NCBI RefSeq assembly: GCF_013314535.1
Contig: NZ_JABUAE010000037.1
Location: forward strand, 1 to 36,351
DNA from: Bacillus sp. Xin1
GTDB taxonomy: Bacteria > Bacillota > Bacilli > Bacillales > Bacillaceae_G
Length of the DNA: 36,351 bases
Direction: 5' to 3'
Position numbers and translations under genes: made by a program. Of the stretch, positions 22,393 to 30,917 are shown one piece after another (position 1 is the stretch's first letter; each line of letters opens with the position of its first letter). The notes below the pieces were generated by a model, which saw only the letters and a list, made by a program, of their open reading frames with translations, did no database searches and was not told where the DNA came from.

Positions 22393-22569
22393 GTGAATAA
22401 AAAGCAGCTCATTACAGAGGTAAATGATTTATTAGAAACATATTGTGAAGGGTGTTTTTTACAGGAACATTACAGAAAAACTCATAGCAAATATTATGCT
22501 CATTCTTTTTGCATTCGGCAGTGTACTGTGGGAGAGAAATTAAAAGAATATGGAGAGCGATTATCGTAA
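22393..22569 (+). CDS. ypeQ: Zinc-finger-type small protein YpeQ
   Basis: A 58-residue protein from a GTG start (GTG 22390 is an in-frame alternative) after AGAGGTG. It begins MNKKQLITEVNDLLETYCEGC and has two cysteine pairs, CEGC and CIRQC, with His residues between them, giving a probable zinc site; the motif CTVGEKLKEYGERLS ends it. This is the YpeQ/DUF2602-like zinc-finger family of Bacillus. It follows ypeP as in B. subtilis and is probably cotranscribed with it. Function unknown. Confidence 0.85.
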   Translation: MNKKQLITEVNDLLETYCEGCFLQEHYRKTHSKYYAHSFCIRQCTVGEKLKEYGERLS

Positions 22570-22600
22570 AAAACATCCAGAGATAACTCTGGATGTTTTT
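22568..22600. terminator. Bidirectional terminator between ypeQ and ypzA
   Basis: AAAACATCCAGAG / CTCTGGATGTTTT with an ATAA loop and T/A runs on both sides; shared by the convergent genes. Confidence 0.88.
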
Positions 22601-22847
22601 AATGCTTAGCTTCCTTCAATTGGTGTTCGCATAGACTTAATTTTTTTTCTTCGTTCATTAAAAAAGGCTCATCTAAATCTGTTGCAACAGATTTCATTAT
22701 TTCAAGTTGAGAGCGTGCAGATTCGACTGCAGTTGTCGCATGCTGTAATGATTCAGGATCCATTGTAATTGTTGCAGAGCCTACCATCTTTTGTGCTGTT
22801 TCTACGCGGAATTTTACTTCTTCAAAATCATTTACGTGTGAACCCAT
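22599..22847 (-). CDS. ypzA: Small helical protein, YpzA/DUF2564-like
   Basis: An 82-residue acidic, all-helical soluble protein beginning MGSHVNDFEEVKFRVETAQKM and continuing with two helices (PESLQHATTAVESARSQLE and NEEKKLSLCEHQLKEA). It resembles DUF2564 proteins, and its location between ypeQ and cspD fits B. subtilis ypzA. The ATG is preceded by AAAGGAGGAATCGATA. Function unknown. Confidence 0.75.
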   Translation of the reverse strand: MGSHVNDFEEVKFRVETAQKMVGSATITMDPESLQHATTAVESARSQLEIMKSVATDLDEPFLMNEEKKLSLCEHQLKEAKH

Positions 22848-22921
22848 TATCGATTCCTCCTTTGTATTCTGTTACATTTCACATAGTTTTTACCCTGCAA
22901 AAAGGAAATATACAAAGGAAT

Positions 22922-22958
22922 AACAAAGGAGGTTACCAAGTAAGGTAACCTCCTGTTA
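22922..22958 (-). terminator. Terminator-like hairpin of cspD
   Basis: A 10-bp stem (AGGAGGTTACC / GGTAACCTCCT) with a 6-nt loop just after the cspD stop; read on the minus strand it is followed by TTTGTTATT, a moderate T tract. Confidence 0.65.
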
Positions 22959-22967
22959 TATGTTGGA

Positions 22968-23165
22968 TTAAAGTTTTACTACGTTAGCAGCTTGAGGTCC
23001 ACGGTTTCCTTCAACGATATCGAAAGATACTTCTTGACCTTCTTCTAAAGCTTTGTAGCCTTCCCCTTGAATAGCTGTGAAGTGTACGAATACATCGTCA
23101 GCACCTTCAATTTCGATAAACCCAAAACCTTTTTCGTTGTTAAACCATTTTACTTTTCCTTGCAT
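22968..23165 (-). CDS. cspD: Cold shock protein, CspD-like
   Basis: A 65-residue single cold-shock domain. RNP1 (KGFGFIE, residues 13-19) and RNP2 (VFVHF, 25-29) are intact, with the W8 and NVVKL end of the family. It binds single-stranded RNA/DNA and acts as an RNA chaperone. The gene symbol rests on its position next to ypeQ/ypzA. AGGAGGAATTGTAAC is the ribosome binding site. The 5' leader from the predicted promoter is about 115 nt, as is usual for cold-shock genes. Confidence 0.92.
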   Translation of the reverse strand: MQGKVKWFNNEKGFGFIEIEGADDVFVHFTAIQGEGYKALEEGQEVSFDIVEGNRGPQAANVVKL

Positions 23166-23284
23166 GTTACAATTCCTCCTAAAAAACGATTACTTTTTCA
23201 TTTAGTGAAGTTCGTTTCAAATATTTGCGAATTCATAAAACTGAAAATGCTATATTCTCGAATATTCTGCTAAATGATATTTTT

Positions 23285-23330
23285 AATATACACGAAATGG
23301 TAGATTTTAGTCAAGTAAGCGCTTTTAACT
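23285..23330 (-). promoter_or_regulatory. cspD promoter with an upstream cre-like sequence
   Basis: On the minus strand, TTGACT (23314-23309), an 18-bp spacer and TATATT (23290-23285). Directly upstream is TTAAAAGCGCTTACTT (about 23328-23313), a near match to a CcpA cre site with an AAGCGCTT core. The promoter call is good; the cre call is weak. Confidence 0.55.
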
Positions 23331-23434
23331 TTTTGTATTTTTAAATAATTTTTCACGCAAGTTTTTTTTATGGTATAGGACAAGCTCTTTTTTTAATATG
23401 TTTAAGTGAATGCTGTACATAATGAGGTGAGAGA

Positions 23435-24163
23435 ATGAATCAGTCTTATTTATTAGATAATGAAGGGATGAAAAATAGGATAGATATACCAAAATGGGTT
23501 TCACGAGAATTTGAGAATTTTTCTAATGTTGTATTGGACCTAACTTTCCCTTGTTATTTTGGTTTAACAGCTTTAAAGAAAAATGAACTTCGCTACTCAT
23601 TCTTGTCTCATGATGATTGGAGTCATCTACCACAGACAATGCTTTCTTTTTTACAGTTGATGAACGAACGACCTGTTGTAAGAAGAGGATTTTTTCTTTT
23701 TGTTGAGCCAGAACATGAAGAATGCTCACTTGAACATTACCGAGCGTATTTTTGGAAAGTTCTACAATATTTACATGAAGAAGATAATCAATTATGGCCA
23801 AAGCAGATTCCAGAAAATCCAAATCATCATTTATGGGAATTTTCATTTGGTGGAGAGCCAATGTTTGCGTTTGGAAACGCTCCAGCTTATAAACAAAGAA
23901 AAACGAGACATTTAGGGAACTCACTTATTATTGGATTTCAACCACGAATTATTTTTGATGGACTAGAAGGAGATCGGCCTAAAGGTTCGTACTCAAGACA
24001 AATGGTTAGAGAACGGGTTGAAAAGTGGGACCAATTGCCAAAACACCCGAATATTAGTCATTATGGCGATCCGAATCACCGTGAGTGGAAGCAATATTTT
24101 ATTGGAGATGACGTTGAACCAATAGAAGGGAAATGTCCATTTTATCATAAAGTAAAGAAATGA
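23435..24163 (+). CDS. YqcI/YcgG family protein (haem-dependent oxygenase-like)
   Basis: A 242-residue soluble protein. Family landmarks: FPCYFGLTALKKNELRYSF (about 37-55), FLLVEP-like FFLFVEPEHE, HLWEFSFGGEPMFAFGNAPAY (about 130-150), RKTRHLGNSLIIGFQPR and the C-terminal GKCPFYHK. The YqcI/YcgG group includes GntA, reported as a haem-dependent N-hydroxylase in guanitoxin biosynthesis, so a haem-linked oxidation of an unknown substrate is the best guess. The start follows AATGAGGTGAGAGA. It is monocistronic with a hairpin after it. Confidence 0.85.
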   Translation: MNQSYLLDNEGMKNRIDIPKWVSREFENFSNVVLDLTFPCYFGLTALKKNELRYSFLSHDDWSHLPQTMLSFLQLMNERPVVRRGFFLFVEPEHEECSLEHYRAYFWKVLQYLHEEDNQLWPKQIPENPNHHLWEFSFGGEPMFAFGNAPAYKQRKTRHLGNSLIIGFQPRIIFDGLEGDRPKGSYSRQMVRERVEKWDQLPKHPNISHYGDPNHREWKQYFIGDDVEPIEGKCPFYHKVKK

Positions 24164-24188
24164 AGGCCGCCAAAGGAGCGGCCTATTT
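24164..24188 (+). terminator. Terminator-like hairpin after the YqcI/YcgG gene
   Basis: A GC-rich 7-bp stem AGGCCGC / GCGGCCT with a 7-nt loop; the T tract is short (ATTTG). Confidence 0.6.
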
Positions 24189-24304
24189 GCATATTTTGGA
24201 TAAAAAAGGGCATTTTATATATGTATATTTTTCATAAAAGCTAGTCTATTTTTCACAATACTCTCATTAGTTAATAGTAAAAAAGATATAGAAAGGATAT
24301 AGCG

Positions 24305-24937
24305 ATGTTTGGGGCGATTATACAGCAATTTATACTAGGAATTTCATTGGCTGCACCAGTAGGCCCGATTAATATTGAAATGTTAAAAAGAGGGATTGAA
24401 CGTGGCTTTTGGCATGCTTGGCTTGTTGGGATAGGAGGAATGAGTGCAGATATTTTATTTATGCTTCTTATTTACTTTGGATTATCTTCTGTATTTATGT
24501 ATACATATGTACAAGCGTTTATGTATTGCATAGGTTTTTTCTTATTGTTTTATTTAGGATTTCAAAGTGTAAAACAAGGAATTTTACATTCAAATATGGA
24601 ATATAAACAAGAAGAGGTAGGTGGACTTCGTCAATCTTTTATGGCAGGATTTTTAATTGCAGTATCTAATCCGTTAAATCTTGTCTTTTGGTTTGGTATA
24701 TATGGGAGTACGCTTAGCTCGCTGCTTACGAAGGTAACGAAACAAGAAGCATTTTTATATAGTCTCTGCATCATTGGAGGCATTATTTTATGGAATTTAA
24801 ATATTGCTTTTTCTGTTCATTTTGGACGAACATTGCTTAAGCCAAAGGCACTCGGTTATATTACAGCGGGAGCTGGTTTTATTTTAGTTGGGTATTCGAT
24901 TCATTTTGCGTATAAAGCGTTACAGTTGTTCATATGA
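24305..24937 (+). CDS. LysE/RhtB family exporter
   Basis: A 210-residue protein with six predicted helices. The N-terminal ISLAAPVGPINIEMLKRGIERG (about 13-34) is the LysE family signature (G-P-x-x-x motif), and the mid AVSNPLNLVFWFGIYG (about 118-133) is the second conserved block. It probably exports an amino acid or related metabolite. The ATG is preceded by AGAAAGGATATAGCG. The next small gene starts 19 nt after its stop, so the two are likely an operon. Confidence 0.87.
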   Translation: MFGAIIQQFILGISLAAPVGPINIEMLKRGIERGFWHAWLVGIGGMSADILFMLLIYFGLSSVFMYTYVQAFMYCIGFFLLFYLGFQSVKQGILHSNMEYKQEEVGGLRQSFMAGFLIAVSNPLNLVFWFGIYGSTLSSLLTKVTKQEAFLYSLCIIGGIILWNLNIAFSVHFGRTLLKPKALGYITAGAGFILVGYSIHFAYKALQLFI

Positions 24938-24956
24938 GACCGAAGGGGAGATTTCT

Positions 24957-25250
24957 ATGTATCGAACCACAGTTAATGGAAAAGAAATTATTATTACATT
25001 AGCACCCAAAATTAGAAAGGAAGTAACGGATAGAAATCCTTTATATGAAGCCGTTCTTCAAACTATTGAAAGATTACTTCAAACAAAGCAACCAACATTT
25101 GCTGTAAATCATGAAATATTTGGACTTATTATTGGGGAGGTACAGAGGGGCGAAGTAACGGTTTTCGCAGTGGAACAGATTATACCGAAACAAAATATAT
25201 TAGGTTCGCAAAATTTTTTCTCTACAATAGAACGGCGAGCAAATTTGTAA
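24957..25250 (+). CDS. Hypothetical protein (97 aa)
   Basis: A small soluble protein starting MYRTTVNGKEIIITLAPKIRKE, with an alpha/beta pattern (VLQTIERLLQTKQ; IFGLIIGEVQRGEVTVFAVEQII). The longer upstream frame runs into the exporter gene; ATG 24957 follows AAGGGGAGA and is chosen. I recognise no family. Probably cotranscribed with the LysE-type exporter. Confidence 0.72.
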   Translation: MYRTTVNGKEIIITLAPKIRKEVTDRNPLYEAVLQTIERLLQTKQPTFAVNHEIFGLIIGEVQRGEVTVFAVEQIIPKQNILGSQNFFSTIERRANL

Positions 25251-25279
25251 TGAAAGAAGTATAACCATAGATAAAGTAG

Positions 25280-25312
25280 AAACAGTCGTAACGATATGTT
25301 ACGGCTGTTTCT
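25280..25312 (+). terminator. Rho-independent terminator of the exporter operon
   Basis: AAACAGTCGTAAC / GTTACGGCTGTTT with a 4-nt loop (one G-U pair) and a short T/C tail. Confidence 0.75.
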
Positions 25313-25334
25313 TCGAAGAAAGGGCACAGGATAA

Positions 25335-25963
25335 ATGAAAAGAGTGTTGAAAGAATTCTTTTTACAACATGATATTATCATTATGTTTGGAGTACTAATT
25401 CTTTTTATCATTATTTTACAAATGCAATTATTTACAGGAATAGCGGCTATATCATGTCTTGCGGGTATCATTTTTTATACAATTAATGAATATACGACAC
25501 ATCGGTTTTTATTTCATATGAAACCTCCTAAGAATCCAGTTCTACTGAAAATGTTAAAGAGATTACATTATGATCATCATGTGTATCCGGATGATTTAAA
25601 ACTATTATTTTTACCAGTTTGGTATAGCATGCTGGGATTTGCGAGTTATTTGTTGATTCTGTATGGAGTGACAAATCATGTAACCATTACACTTTCATTT
25701 GAAATGGGGATGATTGTGATGCTGCTTGTTTATGAATGGAAACATTATATAGCGCATAGACCAATTCGTCCGTTGATTCATTTTGGTAGATGGTTAAAAA
25801 AACACATATTTTGCATCATTATAAAAATGAAAATTATTGGTTTGGTGTGTCGAACCCAGTGTATGATTTTTTATTTGGTACGTATAAAAATGGAAAAGAT
25901 GTTGAATTAAGTAGGACGGCACGTGATCTAGAGAAAGAGAAAAATCAGGAAGTAGTGCGATGA
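25335..25963 (+). pseudogene. Sterol desaturase/fatty acid hydroxylase-type gene with -1 frameshift at an A7 run
   Basis: Codons 1-156 encode a membrane di-iron hydroxylase: HRFLFH (His56, His61), HYDHH (His78, 81, 82) and HYIAH (His137, 141) give three His boxes between hydrophobic helices. At W-L-K-K (TTAAAAAAACAC, about 25794-25805) the frame as read continues to an unrelated tail ending at 25910. Shifting back one base restores the fourth His box H-I-L-H-H, followed by YKNENYWFGVSNPVYDFLFG and a natural stop at 25961-25963. So one A is missing from an expected A8, or the A-AAA-AAA heptamer is a site of programmed -1 or transcriptional slippage. Known relatives hydroxylate fatty acids or carotenoids. 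Confidence 0.75.
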
Positions 25964-26061
25964 ACGTTGTTTCTATTTTGCAAAAATATATTAAAAAATT
26001 GGAAAAATGTGACGAAAAATGTCTAGCGAAAAATCTTTGCAGAGAAGGAGAGATTGTCTAA
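25960..26061 (+). CDS. Possible 33-residue Cys-containing peptide
   Basis: ATG 25960 overlaps the restored stop of the hydroxylase (ATGA), with AGGAAG about 8 nt upstream. The peptide is MNVVSILQKYIKKLEK followed by CDEKCLAKNLC and an acidic end, with three cysteines. No family recognised; a chance frame is possible. Confidence 0.3.
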   Translation: MNVVSILQKYIKKLEKCDEKCLAKNLCREGEIV

Positions 26062-26151
26062 AATTAAGTTTAAGTTTCTGAATATTTATAAAATTTAGTT
26101 TTTTATGCGAAGGGATTGGATTTGAAATATGATGGAGAGGGGAGAGGGCAA

Positions 26152-26490
26152 GTGAAAAGAGATAGTTCAGCACGTAAGTTACAAAGCGAGGTAAATTATA
26201 CAGAAGTCGTTCAGTCAGCGGAATTTCAATCATTGCTAGAAAAGAAACGGAAATTTATTGTCCCGATGAGTATTTTCTTTTTTAGCTTTTTTATTGCTTT
26301 ACCGCTTTTGACTTCTTATTCCAAAGTATTGAATACACTAGCATTTGGGGATGTTACGTGGGCGTGGATCTTTGCTTTTGCACAATTTATTATGACGTGG
26401 GTGTTATGTATGATGTATAGCAAAAAAGCGGAATCATTCGATAAGGCTTCACAAAAAATTCTTCAAGATATGCAGAAAGGGAGGGGATAA
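26152..26490 (+). CDS. ywcB: DUF485 family membrane protein (YwcB-like)
   Basis: A 112-residue protein with a basic/acidic N-terminal helix (about 1-40, VVQSAEFQSLLEKKRKFIVP) and two membrane helices (about 40-60 and 75-95). The SAEFQ...F motif and two helices are DUF485. These proteins are encoded upstream of acetate/solute symporters and are thought to be accessory. The start is GTG 26152 after GAGAGGGGAGAGGG; earlier in-frame TTG codons are less well placed. The symporter starts 2 nt after its stop. Confidence 0.85.
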   Translation: MKRDSSARKLQSEVNYTEVVQSAEFQSLLEKKRKFIVPMSIFFFSFFIALPLLTSYSKVLNTLAFGDVTWAWIFAFAQFIMTWVLCMMYSKKAESFDKASQKILQDMQKGRG

Positions 26491-26492
26491 TT

Positions 26493-28043
26493 TTGAACGT
26501 AACGGCGTTTGCACTATTTTTGATTATCGTTCTCGGTACGCTCGTCATTACATACTTTGCATCGAAAAAGACGAAAAATGCGAGCGAGTTTTATACGGCA
26601 GGAGGAGGCTTGACTGGTTGGCAAAATGGTCTGGCCATTGCGGGAGATTATATGTCAGCTGCTTCTTTTCTAGGAATCGCAGGAGCAATTGCATTAACTG
26701 GATTTGATGGTTTTTTTTATAGCATAGGCTTTCTTGTTGCTTATTTAGTTGTATTATATCTTGTTGCCGAACCGCTTAGAAACTTAGGGAAATATACATT
26801 AGCTGATATGATTGCAGCACGTTTTGATGCGAAAAAGGTGCGCGGAGTCGCAGCTTTAAATACGATGACAATTTCAATTTTCTATATGATTGCACAACTT
26901 GTAGGAGCAGGAGCACTTATTAAATTATTATTAGGAATTGAATATACAACATCGGTTTTAATTGTTGGAACGCTAATGACAGTGTACGTAATTTTTGGGG
27001 GTATGACAGCGACAAGTTGGGTACAAATTGTAAAAGCTGTCTTATTAATGGCAGGGACATTTATTATTTCAGTAATCGTATTTGCGAAATTTAATTTTAG
27101 CGTAACAGAAATGTTTGCACAGATGAAAACCGCAACACCTTTAAAGGAAGCATTTTTAAATCCAGGAGTGAAGTATAAGGATGGATTGGATACGCTTTCT
27201 TTAAATTTAGGTCTCGTTCTAGGGACAGCTGGTTTACCTCATATTCTTGTTCGCTTTTTCACTGTTCGTGATGCAAAAACAGCACGTCAGTCTGTTGTAT
27301 ATGCAACATGGTTAATTGGAGCGTTTTATATTATGACGATTTTCTTAGGTTTTGGTGCAGCTGCCTTTGTAGGAAATGCAGCAATTATCCAGGCAAACTC
27401 AGCTGGTAATATGGCAGCACCTTTATTAGCAAAAGCACTTGGTGGAGATTTCTTATTTGCTTTCGTTTCAGCAATTGCATTTGCAACAATTTTAGCAGTT
27501 GTGGCAGGCCTTGTTTTAACAGCAGCCTCTGCATTTGCACATGATTTTTATAATGAGATTATTCGTAAAGGCAAGTCAACAGAAAAAGAACAAGTATCGA
27601 TGGCACGCTATGCTTCAATTGGAGTAGCAGTATTGTCTATTATTTTAGCCCTATTTGCTCAAACATTAAACGTTGCATTCCTCGTGTCGTTAGCATTCGC
27701 TGTTGCTGCAAGTGCGAACTTACCGGTTATTTTGTTTACAATTTATTGGAAACGATTTAATACAACAGGAGCGATTTGCGGAATGGTGGTTGGTTTAGTC
27801 TCAGCTATCGTATTAGTTGCACTAAGCCCGAATGTTTGGAGTCCTGAAGCTGGGAAAGCAATCTTTGTTGGAGAAGCTTTATTTCCTTATACAACACCTG
27901 GGATTATTTCTATTCCACTTGGATTTTTAGCAGCATATTTAGGGACAATCTTCTCCAGTAAGAAAGAAGATGCAGCGAAGTTTGATGAAATTCTTGTCAA
28001 ATCGAACACAGGTCATGGAGTTAGTGATGTGTCTGCACATTAA
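26493..28043 (+). CDS. ywcA: Sodium:solute symporter, ActP/YwcA-like (acetate)
   Basis: A 516-residue protein with about 13 helices. SSS-family features: FYTAGGGLTGWQNGLAIAGDYMSAASFLGIAG (about 31-62), the GGMTATSWVQIVKA block (about 168-181) and RFFTVRDAKTARQSV (about 253-267). The pairing with a DUF485 gene and close resemblance to ActP-type permeases point to uptake of acetate or another short-chain monocarboxylate with Na+. The start is TTG 26493 after AAAGGGAGGGG. Next in the region is an aminotransferase, separated by a terminator. Confidence 0.88.
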   Translation: MNVTAFALFLIIVLGTLVITYFASKKTKNASEFYTAGGGLTGWQNGLAIAGDYMSAASFLGIAGAIALTGFDGFFYSIGFLVAYLVVLYLVAEPLRNLGKYTLADMIAARFDAKKVRGVAALNTMTISIFYMIAQLVGAGALIKLLLGIEYTTSVLIVGTLMTVYVIFGGMTATSWVQIVKAVLLMAGTFIISVIVFAKFNFSVTEMFAQMKTATPLKEAFLNPGVKYKDGLDTLSLNLGLVLGTAGLPHILVRFFTVRDAKTARQSVVYATWLIGAFYIMTIFLGFGAAAFVGNAAIIQANSAGNMAAPLLAKALGGDFLFAFVSAIAFATILAVVAGLVLTAASAFAHDFYNEIIRKGKSTEKEQVSMARYASIGVAVLSIILALFAQTLNVAFLVSLAFAVAASANLPVILFTIYWKRFNTTGAICGMVVGLVSAIVLVALSPNVWSPEAGKAIFVGEALFPYTTPGIISIPLGFLAAYLGTIFSSKKEDAAKFDEILVKSNTGHGVSDVSAH

Positions 28044-28048
28044 GAAGA

Positions 28049-28084
28049 AAAAGGGCTTTCCAGTTTTTGGAGAGCTCTTTTATT
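28049..28084 (+). terminator. Rho-independent terminator of the DUF485-symporter operon
   Basis: AAAGGGCTTTCC / GGAGAGCTCTTT, 12-bp stem with two G-U pairs, a 7-nt loop and a T-rich tail. Confidence 0.75.
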
Positions 28085-28230
28085 TTGGAATTTTGCTTAA
28101 AAATATTACCTTGCAGTTGGTAGGATTTGTTTCGTTCATGTGGAATGAAAATAAATAGAGAAAAAGTTTGATCTCATCATGGCACCAGCACAGCTTGAAG
28201 AAATATAAGTTGGTTTGGAAGGTGGAATAT

Positions 28231-29586
28231 ATGGTGAAAACGAAGCAAACAGATGCGTTATTAGCAAAGGATGAAAAGTATGTGTGGCATGGAATGCGCC
28301 CTTTTAGTCCAAATAGTACGATGGTTGGGGCAAAAGCAGAAGGGTGTTGGGTTGAAGATATAGAAGGGAAACGATACTTAGATGGTATGAGTGGGCTTTG
28401 GTGTGTGAATAGTGGATATGGAAGAAAAGAACTTGCTGAAGCAGCATATGAGCAATTGCAAACATTATCATATTTTCCCATGTCTCAATCACATGAACCG
28501 GCAATTCAGCTTGCTGAAAAGTTAAATGAATGGCTTGGAGGAGAATATGTTATCTTCTTCTCTAATAGTGGATCGGAAGCTAACGAAACAGCCTTTAAAA
28601 TTACAAGGCAATATTATGCAAATAAAGGGGAACCGCATCGTTATAAATTTCTGTCACGTTATCGTGGTTATCATGGAAATACAATGGCGACGATGGCAGC
28701 AACAGGACAAGCGCAGCGGAGGCATCAATATGAGCCATTTGCTTCAGGGTTCTTACATGTGACGCCGCCAGATTGTTACCGAATGCCAGAGATTGCATCA
28801 CAGAATATTTATGATGTAGAGTGTGTGAAAGAAATTGATCGTGTTATGAAGTGGGAATTGAGTGAAACGATAGCTGGATTTATTATGGAACCGATTATTA
28901 CAGGAGGGGGTATCTTGATGCCGCCTCAGGATTATATGAAAGCTGTTCATGAAATCTGTCAAAAACATGGTGCATTACTGATTAGTGATGAAGTAATTTG
29001 TGGCTTTGGGCGTACAGGCAAAGCGTTTGGTTTTATGAATTATGATGTAAATCCTGACATTATTACAATGGCAAAAGGAATTACAAGTGCATACTTACCA
29101 TTATCAGCAACAGCAGTGAAAAAAGAAATTTATGAAGCATTTAAAGGAACAGGAGAATATGAATTTTTCCGGCATATTAATACCTTTGGCGGGAATCCAG
29201 CTGCTTGTGCATTAGCACTTAAAAACTTAGAAATTATGGAAAATGAAAATTTAATTGAGCGTTCTGCACAAATGGGCTCCCTTTTATTAGAACAGTTAAA
29301 AGAGGAGATTGGCGATCATCCTCTTGTTGGAGATATTAGAGGGAAAGGATTGCTTGTTGGAATTGAAATGGTAAGGGATAAAGTAACAAAGGATCCAATT
29401 GATAATACTAAAATTACAAGTGTAGTGAACGCTTGTAAGGAAAAGGGACTAATCATTGGACGTAATGGAATGACAACCGCAGGCTATAATAATGTTTTAA
29501 CTTTAGCACCGCCTCTTATTATTTCAAGTGAAGAAATCGCTTTTGTTGTCGGGACGTTGAAGACAGCGATGGAACGTATTGGATAA
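28231..29586 (+). CDS. Class III omega-amino acid:pyruvate aminotransferase
   Basis: A 451-residue fold-type I PLP enzyme. MSGLWCVNSGYGRKEL (about residues 54-69), FFSNSGSEANETAFKITRQYY (phosphate loop), SRYRGYHGNTMATMAATG, LISDEVICGFGRTGK (Asp that pairs with the PLP ring) and the Schiff-base Lys282 (MAKGITSAYLP) are all present. It resembles beta-alanine/omega-amino acid:pyruvate and taurine:pyruvate aminotransferases (B. subtilis YhxA-like). It transfers an omega-amino group to pyruvate giving alanine. ATG 28231 after GGAAGGTGG is chosen; a longer upstream frame from TTG 28168 has no ribosome binding site. Confidence 0.88.
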   Translation: MVKTKQTDALLAKDEKYVWHGMRPFSPNSTMVGAKAEGCWVEDIEGKRYLDGMSGLWCVNSGYGRKELAEAAYEQLQTLSYFPMSQSHEPAIQLAEKLNEWLGGEYVIFFSNSGSEANETAFKITRQYYANKGEPHRYKFLSRYRGYHGNTMATMAATGQAQRRHQYEPFASGFLHVTPPDCYRMPEIASQNIYDVECVKEIDRVMKWELSETIAGFIMEPIITGGGILMPPQDYMKAVHEICQKHGALLISDEVICGFGRTGKAFGFMNYDVNPDIITMAKGITSAYLPLSATAVKKEIYEAFKGTGEYEFFRHINTFGGNPAACALALKNLEIMENENLIERSAQMGSLLLEQLKEEIGDHPLVGDIRGKGLLVGIEMVRDKVTKDPIDNTKITSVVNACKEKGLIIGRNGMTTAGYNNVLTLAPPLIISSEEIAFVVGTLKTAMERIG

Positions 29587-29594
29587 AGGAATAG

Positions 29595-29629
29595 AAAAGC
29601 GAGCCGAAGAGGATAGGGGCTCGCTTTTT
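29595..29629 (+). terminator. Rho-independent terminator of the aminotransferase gene
   Basis: AAAAGCGAGCC / GGCTCGCTTTT, with an 11-nt loop and T5. Confidence 0.88.
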
Positions 29630-29686
29630 CGTGTATTGTTTTACTAATGAACACCGTGTTCGCTATTCCTATTTCCTGTATAAATA

Positions 29687-29731
29687 AAAAACGAGATGAT
29701 TGTCTTTTGAAGACAATCATCTCGTTTTTAT
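29687..29731. terminator. Bidirectional terminator of the gerN-like gene
   Basis: An almost perfect 19-bp stem (AAAACGAGATGATTGTCTT and its complement) with a TTGA loop and T/A runs on each side, placed after the convergent antiporter gene. Confidence 0.88.
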
Positions 29732-29759
29732 ATTATGAAATTAGTATGCTAGACAGTTA

Positions 29760-30917
29760 CTATGCACTTTGTTTTAATTGCTTATCTTTTACACCAAACG
29801 AATATTTTAACATTGGCGGTGTAATCATTGTTGTTAAAATAACGACAATTACAATTGCTGTAAAGTAATCTTGTGCTAGTAGTCCAGAAGTAAGCCCTTG
29901 TCCTGCAATAATAAGAGCGACTTCACCACGGGAAACCATGCCAGATCCAATGATTGTCGAAGATTGTAAATCAAATCCAGTCATTCGTGCCCCGAAACCA
30001 CATCCAATTAGTTTTGTGAAGACAGCAATGATTGTTAATGCTAAGATAAACCAAATTTTATCCCCAATACCTGCAAACGTAATATTCATACCGATACTTA
30101 CAAAGAAAATTGGAACGAACATTGCATAAGCGATTGGTTCTACTTTCTTTTCTACTTCATGTTTATAATCTGTTTGAGAAATCGCAATACCTGCTGCGAA
30201 TGCACCGATAATTCCAGCGATTCCTAGAATTTCACCAAAGTATGCGAAAGCGAAACAAATGATAAGAGCTGCACTAATGATAGATTCTGATACACGTAGT
30301 GGTGATAACCAGCGCATAATCATTGGAACGCCTTTCCAGCCAATTAAGATAATAGCTGCGAAGAAGACCACTTTTTTCAAGATGATGATAGTTAAGCTTA
30401 CATCAGCTGATCCTAGGAAGCTCATAGCGAAGGCTAGTAAAATAACAACAAGTATATCATCAAATACAGCAGCGCCTAGCATCGTTGTACTCTCACGCGT
30501 CTTCATTTTTCCTAAATCACGAAGTGTTTGCACAGAAATACTAACACTTGTTGCACATAGAAGTAATCCTAAAAAGACCGCATTTGCTTGTTCCATTCCT
30601 ATTACAAGACCTGCAACATAACCACCTGCAAATGGCAGGACAATACCACCAATAGCAACTGCTAACGAAGAATTACGATTTTCATTTAGTTCTTTTAAGT
30701 CTGTTTCTAAGCCGGCCATAAACATAAGGAGAATAACCCCGACTTCACTTAACTGTGTGAGTAAATCTGAATTGTTCACCCAACCTAATACTGCTGGGCC
30801 AATTACAATACCAACAATTAATTTCCCTAGTACGGAAGGTTGACCTAATCTAACACTAATGTCACCAGCAATTTTTGTACTTAACAAAATTAACGCAATT
30901 TGAAAGAAAAATTCCAT
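29760..30917 (-). CDS. gerN: Cation:proton antiporter, CPA2 family (GerN-like)
   Basis: A 385-residue protein with about 12 helices. The start MEFFFQIALILLSTKIAGDISVRLGQPSVLGKLIVGIVIGP and the LLMFMAGLETDLKEL segment (about 65-80) are typical of the KefB/NapA/GerN group, and there is no C-terminal TrkA-N domain. Length and N-terminus match B. cereus GerN, a Na+/H+-K+ antiporter needed for inosine-triggered spore germination. The paralogue GerT or another CPA2 antiporter cannot be excluded. AAGGAGAGATGAG precedes the ATG. Confidence 0.78.
   Translation of the reverse strand: MEFFFQIALILLSTKIAGDISVRLGQPSVLGKLIVGIVIGPAVLGWVNNSDLLTQLSEVGVILLMFMAGLETDLKELNENRNSSLAVAIGGIVLPFAGGYVAGLVIGMEQANAVFLGLLLCATSVSISVQTLRDLGKMKTRESTTMLGAAVFDDILVVILLAFAMSFLGSADVSLTIIILKKVVFFAAIILIGWKGVPMIMRWLSPLRVSESIISAALIICFAFAYFGEILGIAGIIGAFAAGIAISQTDYKHEVEKKVEPIAYAMFVPIFFVSIGMNITFAGIGDKIWFILALTIIAVFTKLIGCGFGARMTGFDLQSSTIIGSGMVSRGEVALIIAGQGLTSGLLAQDYFTAIVIVVILTTMITPPMLKYSFGVKDKQLKQSA

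Noticed and set aside
23523-23924. 133-codon minus-strand frame
   Set aside because: Antisense shadow of the well-supported YqcI/YcgG gene.
28080-28481. 133-codon minus-strand frame
   Set aside because: Antisense to the aminotransferase start and leader; no ribosome binding site or family signal.
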